Under the pieces are notes generated by a model that worked only from the letters and a program-made list of their open reading frames with translations, made no database searches and was not told the DNA's origin. A DNA stretch of 64,000 bases, from contig CALUHJ010000004.1 in assembly GCA_944320415.1 (NCBI GenBank), forward strand, positions 62,001 through 126,000, written 5' to 3'. Every line of letters begins with the position of its first letter. Positions within the stretch are counted from its first letter, which is position 1. This document shows, one piece after another, positions 61,379-64,000 of this stretch. Source of the stretch: an uncultured Bacteroidales bacterium. Lineage in GTDB: Bacteria; Bacteroidota; Bacteroidia; Bacteroidales; P3. A program made the translations under genes and the position numbers.

Positions 61379-64000
61379 TGTTTTGTTGTTTACTGTTCTG
61401 TTCTTTTTCCGGTTTGCAGGCTCAATACAGCGTAAGCCCAAATGACGACAGCGACATAGAGTGGAGGGAAATAAAGACAGACAGATTTCATTTAATATAT
61501 CCAAACTTTTATGAAGCCAACGCCCAACGTATGGCCGTAGTGTTGGATACACTGTATCCTTATATAGGTTCTTCACTCGGTACCGATGCTCCCAACATTC
61601 CCTTTCTGATTCATACCAATTCGAGCAAATCCAACGGCCTGACAGTATGGGCACCTAAAAGAATAGAATTGTGGACGACCCCTTCACCAACCAGTTTTGC
61701 ATATCCGTGGTCATGGCATCTGGCCATACACGAATACAGACACGCCTGCCAGATGCAGGCACTGGACAAAGGCGTAAGCGGTGTATTGAACAACATATTC
61801 GGTGAACACATTCTCGGCGCGGTTGCAGGACTGCTCATTCCAATGTGGTTCATGGAAGGCGATGCAGTAGTGGCAGAAACCGCCCTGACACCGAGCGGAC
61901 GGGGTGCAACCCCGGACTTCAAGATGCAAATGAAAGCCCACCTTCTGGAGCAGGGCGCATTCAGCTATGACAAGGCCATACTCGGTAGCAGAAAGTCATT
62001 CGTACCCAATGAATACGTATTGGGATATTACATGTGCGCTTATTCACGAAACATATACGGCAAAGATATCTTTGCCGACATAACGGAATCCACCGCAAGA
62101 AACTGGTGGAGTCTTAACTGGTTTTCTCGGGCGGACATAAGGGGCATAAAATACGACGAATCAAGAATATACTCAAACCTTACCGACTCCCTTGCCAATC
62201 TGTGGGGACATGAAGACAACCTATGGCTCGCCTCTGCCGACAAGTCTTGCCTTGACACAATACAAATCAGAAAAGACTATTACACCAATTATCTCAACCC
62301 GGTAAAAACGGGCAAAGACAGCATCATTGCCCTAAAATCAAGTTATTTCGACCTGCAGTCATTGGTCCTTATACACAACGGCAAGGAAGAAAAACTGCGT
62401 TCACTGCCATTTTTGAAGCACTCCTTTTTCGACTACCACAACGGAAAAATCCTTTACAGTCAGGAAGCGATGAATCAACGCTGGGGACAACAGAACTATT
62501 CCGACATAGTGGAATACGACATAAAAAACAGGAAATACCGCATGATAAGCAGCAAGGGAATATTCTTCAATCCTGTCTACAATCCTGTTGACCCTACACT
62601 TATTGCCGCAATAGAAACGGACAACAGAGACAACCAGTCGCTTGTGGTACTGAACACCAGCGGCCGGTTCGAAAAAACGAAGAACATACTTAAAAAAAAC
62701 AGAAACATATACATACGCTCTGTAAGCAATCAAAATGCCACTACCCTGTCCTATCCGACATGGAGTGAAGACGGACGGTTCATTTTCGTAATAGAAACAA
62801 ACGAAAAAGGCAAACTAATATCACGCTACAACATATACACAATGGAAAGGGAAGTCATACTGCAAACAGGTTACGACAACATATCCCATCTGAAACAAAA
62901 ACAAGGAAAACTGTTCTTTATCAAGGACATGGATTCAAAATACGAGATTGTATGCATGGATTTGGAAACAAGAAATACAATGCAGCTAAGTGAAACACAA
63001 TTTGGAATTGGAGATTTCCACATAACAGACTCGACAAGAATGATAGTGTGTCCTTACAGCAGCATGGGTTATTATCTTGCCGAAACAGACTGTAACCCCA
63101 AACCGGTAAACCTATTCCAAAGAAACAGAGAAGCCGTGTTTGTGGACCTTATACGTAAAGAAGAGAACTTTATCCTAAGCGATCAGACCCTCAACTTCGA
63201 CAGCATGAAATACGAAAGCCGTCCATACGAAAAAATAGCCCATCTGTTCAACTTTCACTCCTGGGCGCCGATATACATGAACATCTCCAAGATGGATTTC
63301 GGTGTGGGGGCAAGCGTATTCTCTCAAAACCTGCTTTCGACCTCTGTGCTTGAGCTCGGCTACAAATACAACTTCAACGACACAAAGAACGAACTGTACA
63401 TGAACTATACGTACAGCGGACTGTACCCCATAATACAACTCGAAGCCAACTACAAGACAAGATGGCTGACATTCGATACGGGTCCAGCAGACCTGTACGC
63501 AAAATGGAACGAGCTTATGATGGGCTTCGACATATCCCTTCCGTATTCCTGGAACACACAACAGTCCGTAAACTCAGTGAAACTGCGTATGAATTACAGC
63601 GTACGAAAACTGATACCAAAAGAACTGTATTCTCCGGGAGAAGAAATAAAGATACTTGACATATTCAACACTATGGGAATAGGCCTGAACGTCTCGTCCC
63701 TTTCCGCCACAGCATACAATGACCTTGCACCGCGTTTCGGATTCAATGCCATGATAGCCTACAAAAGCACACTGACCGAAAATCCGGCCGAATACTTTGC
63801 CGCAAAAGTCACTACATATCTGCCTGCATTCACAAAGAACCAATCATTCGAACTCGCCCTGACATATCAGACAAACAGCCCGAACAAGTATTATTTCCCG
63901 ACGGAAATAAACTTCACCAAAGGAATACACAATCTTTCGCCAAAGGAATTTTACGGCTTCGGCATAACATTCCATACACCTTTGAGTTATCCGGACTGGA
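61378..64000 (+). CDS. Surface protein: HExxH peptidase-like, propeller and beta-barrel (3' partial)
   Basis: A long frame running off the right edge, at least 874 codons. From 61378 it reads MFCCLLFCSFSGLQAQ, a signal without basic residues; an ATG at 61303 would add 25 residues including several Lys/Arg. A domain with HLAIHEYRHACQ (HExxH) and MWFMEGDAVV, the layout of gluzincin peptidases, covers about 40-200. Beta-propeller-like repeats (WSEDGRFIFVIETNEKGKLI) follow to about 600. The last part has amphipathic strands (SVLELGYKYNFND, NELYMNYTYSGLYP) like an outer-membrane barrel. Probably an outer-membrane protein with a periplasmic or surface peptidase-like module. Confidence 0.85.
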   Translation, partial: MFCCLLFCSFSGLQAQYSVSPNDDSDIEWREIKTDRFHLIYPNFYEANAQRMAVVLDTLYPYIGSSLGTDAPNIPFLIHTNSSKSNGLTVWAPKRIELWTTPSPTSFAYPWSWHLAIHEYRHACQMQALDKGVSGVLNNIFGEHILGAVAGLLIPMWFMEGDAVVAETALTPSGRGATPDFKMQMKAHLLEQGAFSYDKAILGSRKSFVPNEYVLGYYMCAYSRNIYGKDIFADITESTARNWWSLNWFSRADIRGIKYDESRIYSNLTDSLANLWGHEDNLWLASADKSCLDTIQIRKDYYTNYLNPVKTGKDSIIALKSSYFDLQSLVLIHNGKEEKLRSLPFLKHSFFDYHNGKILYSQEAMNQRWGQQNYSDIVEYDIKNRKYRMISSKGIFFNPVYNPVDPTLIAAIETDNRDNQSLVVLNTSGRFEKTKNILKKNRNIYIRSVSNQNATTLSYPTWSEDGRFIFVIETNEKGKLISRYNIYTMEREVILQTGYDNISHLKQKQGKLFFIKDMDSKYEIVCMDLETRNTMQLSETQFGIGDFHITDSTRMIVCPYSSMGYYLAETDCNPKPVNLFQRNREAVFVDLIRKEENFILSDQTLNFDSMKYESRPYEKIAHLFNFHSWAPIYMNISKMDFGVGASVFSQNLLSTSVLELGYKYNFNDTKNELYMNYTYSGLYPIIQLEANYKTRWLTFDTGPADLYAKWNELMMGFDISLPYSWNTQQSVNSVKLRMNYSVRKLIPKELYSPGEEIKILDIFNTMGIGLNVSSLSATAYNDLAPRFGFNAMIAYKSTLTENPAEYFAAKVTTYLPAFTKNQSFELALTYQTNSPNKYYFPTEINFTKGIHNLSPKEFYGFGITFHTPLSYPDW

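Noticed and set aside
1..64000. CRISPR arrays, tRNA and rRNA genes
   Set aside because: No regularly spaced direct repeats, no T-loop/acceptor patterns and no ribosomal RNA sequence were seen on either strand by eye.

Overview
The window is bacterial chromosome from the phylum Bacteroidota, most likely an anaerobic member of the order Bacteroidales. Three things point there. Proteins carry type IX secretion (T9SS) C-terminal sorting domains. Several families are largely confined to this phylum (PG0541-like, DUF4199, DUF4838). Most clear promoters have the Bacteroidetes form TTTG-N19-22-TAnnTTTG instead of the E. coli form. HydF and rubrerythrin suggest an anaerobe. Arginine codons in the core genes are rich in AGA/AGG. 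No rRNA, tRNA or CRISPR array was seen.

Layout. 1-5.8 kb: a LytS/LytTR two-component pair (kinase cut by the window edge), a DUF3788 protein, a glucosaminidase, and a two-gene unit of a Tyr/His-rich secreted protein and a DUF4139 protein. 5.9-10.4 kb: metK behind a consensus promoter and a SAM-II-type riboswitch, then a type B T9SS cargo protein. 10.5-16.3 kb: hisS, a YgiQ-type radical SAM protein, hutH and ruvB. 16.5-19.9 kb: a small lipoprotein, a tandem universal stress protein, a SPOR-like protein and an M20 dipeptidase. 20.1-22.8 kb: a foreign-looking island with a structured leader, a RecA-fold ATPase, a DUF932-like protein and an IS30 transposase remnant. 22.9-36 kb: a beta-barrel protein, a small lipoprotein and a 3,911-residue T9SS type A surface protein. 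36.2-42.8 kb: two small secreted proteins, an SGNH hydrolase with rubrerythrin, hydF, a DUF4810-DUF799 pair and radA. 42.9-49.4 kb: a complete TetR-TolC-adaptor-RND-PG0541 efflux operon with a palindromic operator candidate. 49.6-54.3 kb: a six-gene leftward operon (DUF4199, glycosyltransferase, gmhA, gmhB-like, YwqK-like, mnmA). 54.5-64 kb: a DUF4838 gene cut by an in-frame TAG, htpG, ispE, pepD and a truncated HExxH/beta-barrel gene running off the right edge.

The genes fall into three groups: housekeeping (translation, repair, methyl donor, isoprenoid, chaperone), envelope and surface display (T9SS cargo, efflux, heptose and glycosyl transfer), and one acquired island. The most unusual signals are a dispersed intergenic repeat (43 nt identical between two copies, with three related copies), the foreign ATPase/DUF932-like island with its structured leader, the amber codon inside the DUF4838 gene, and promoter boxes placed almost on the start codon of a small secreted protein.
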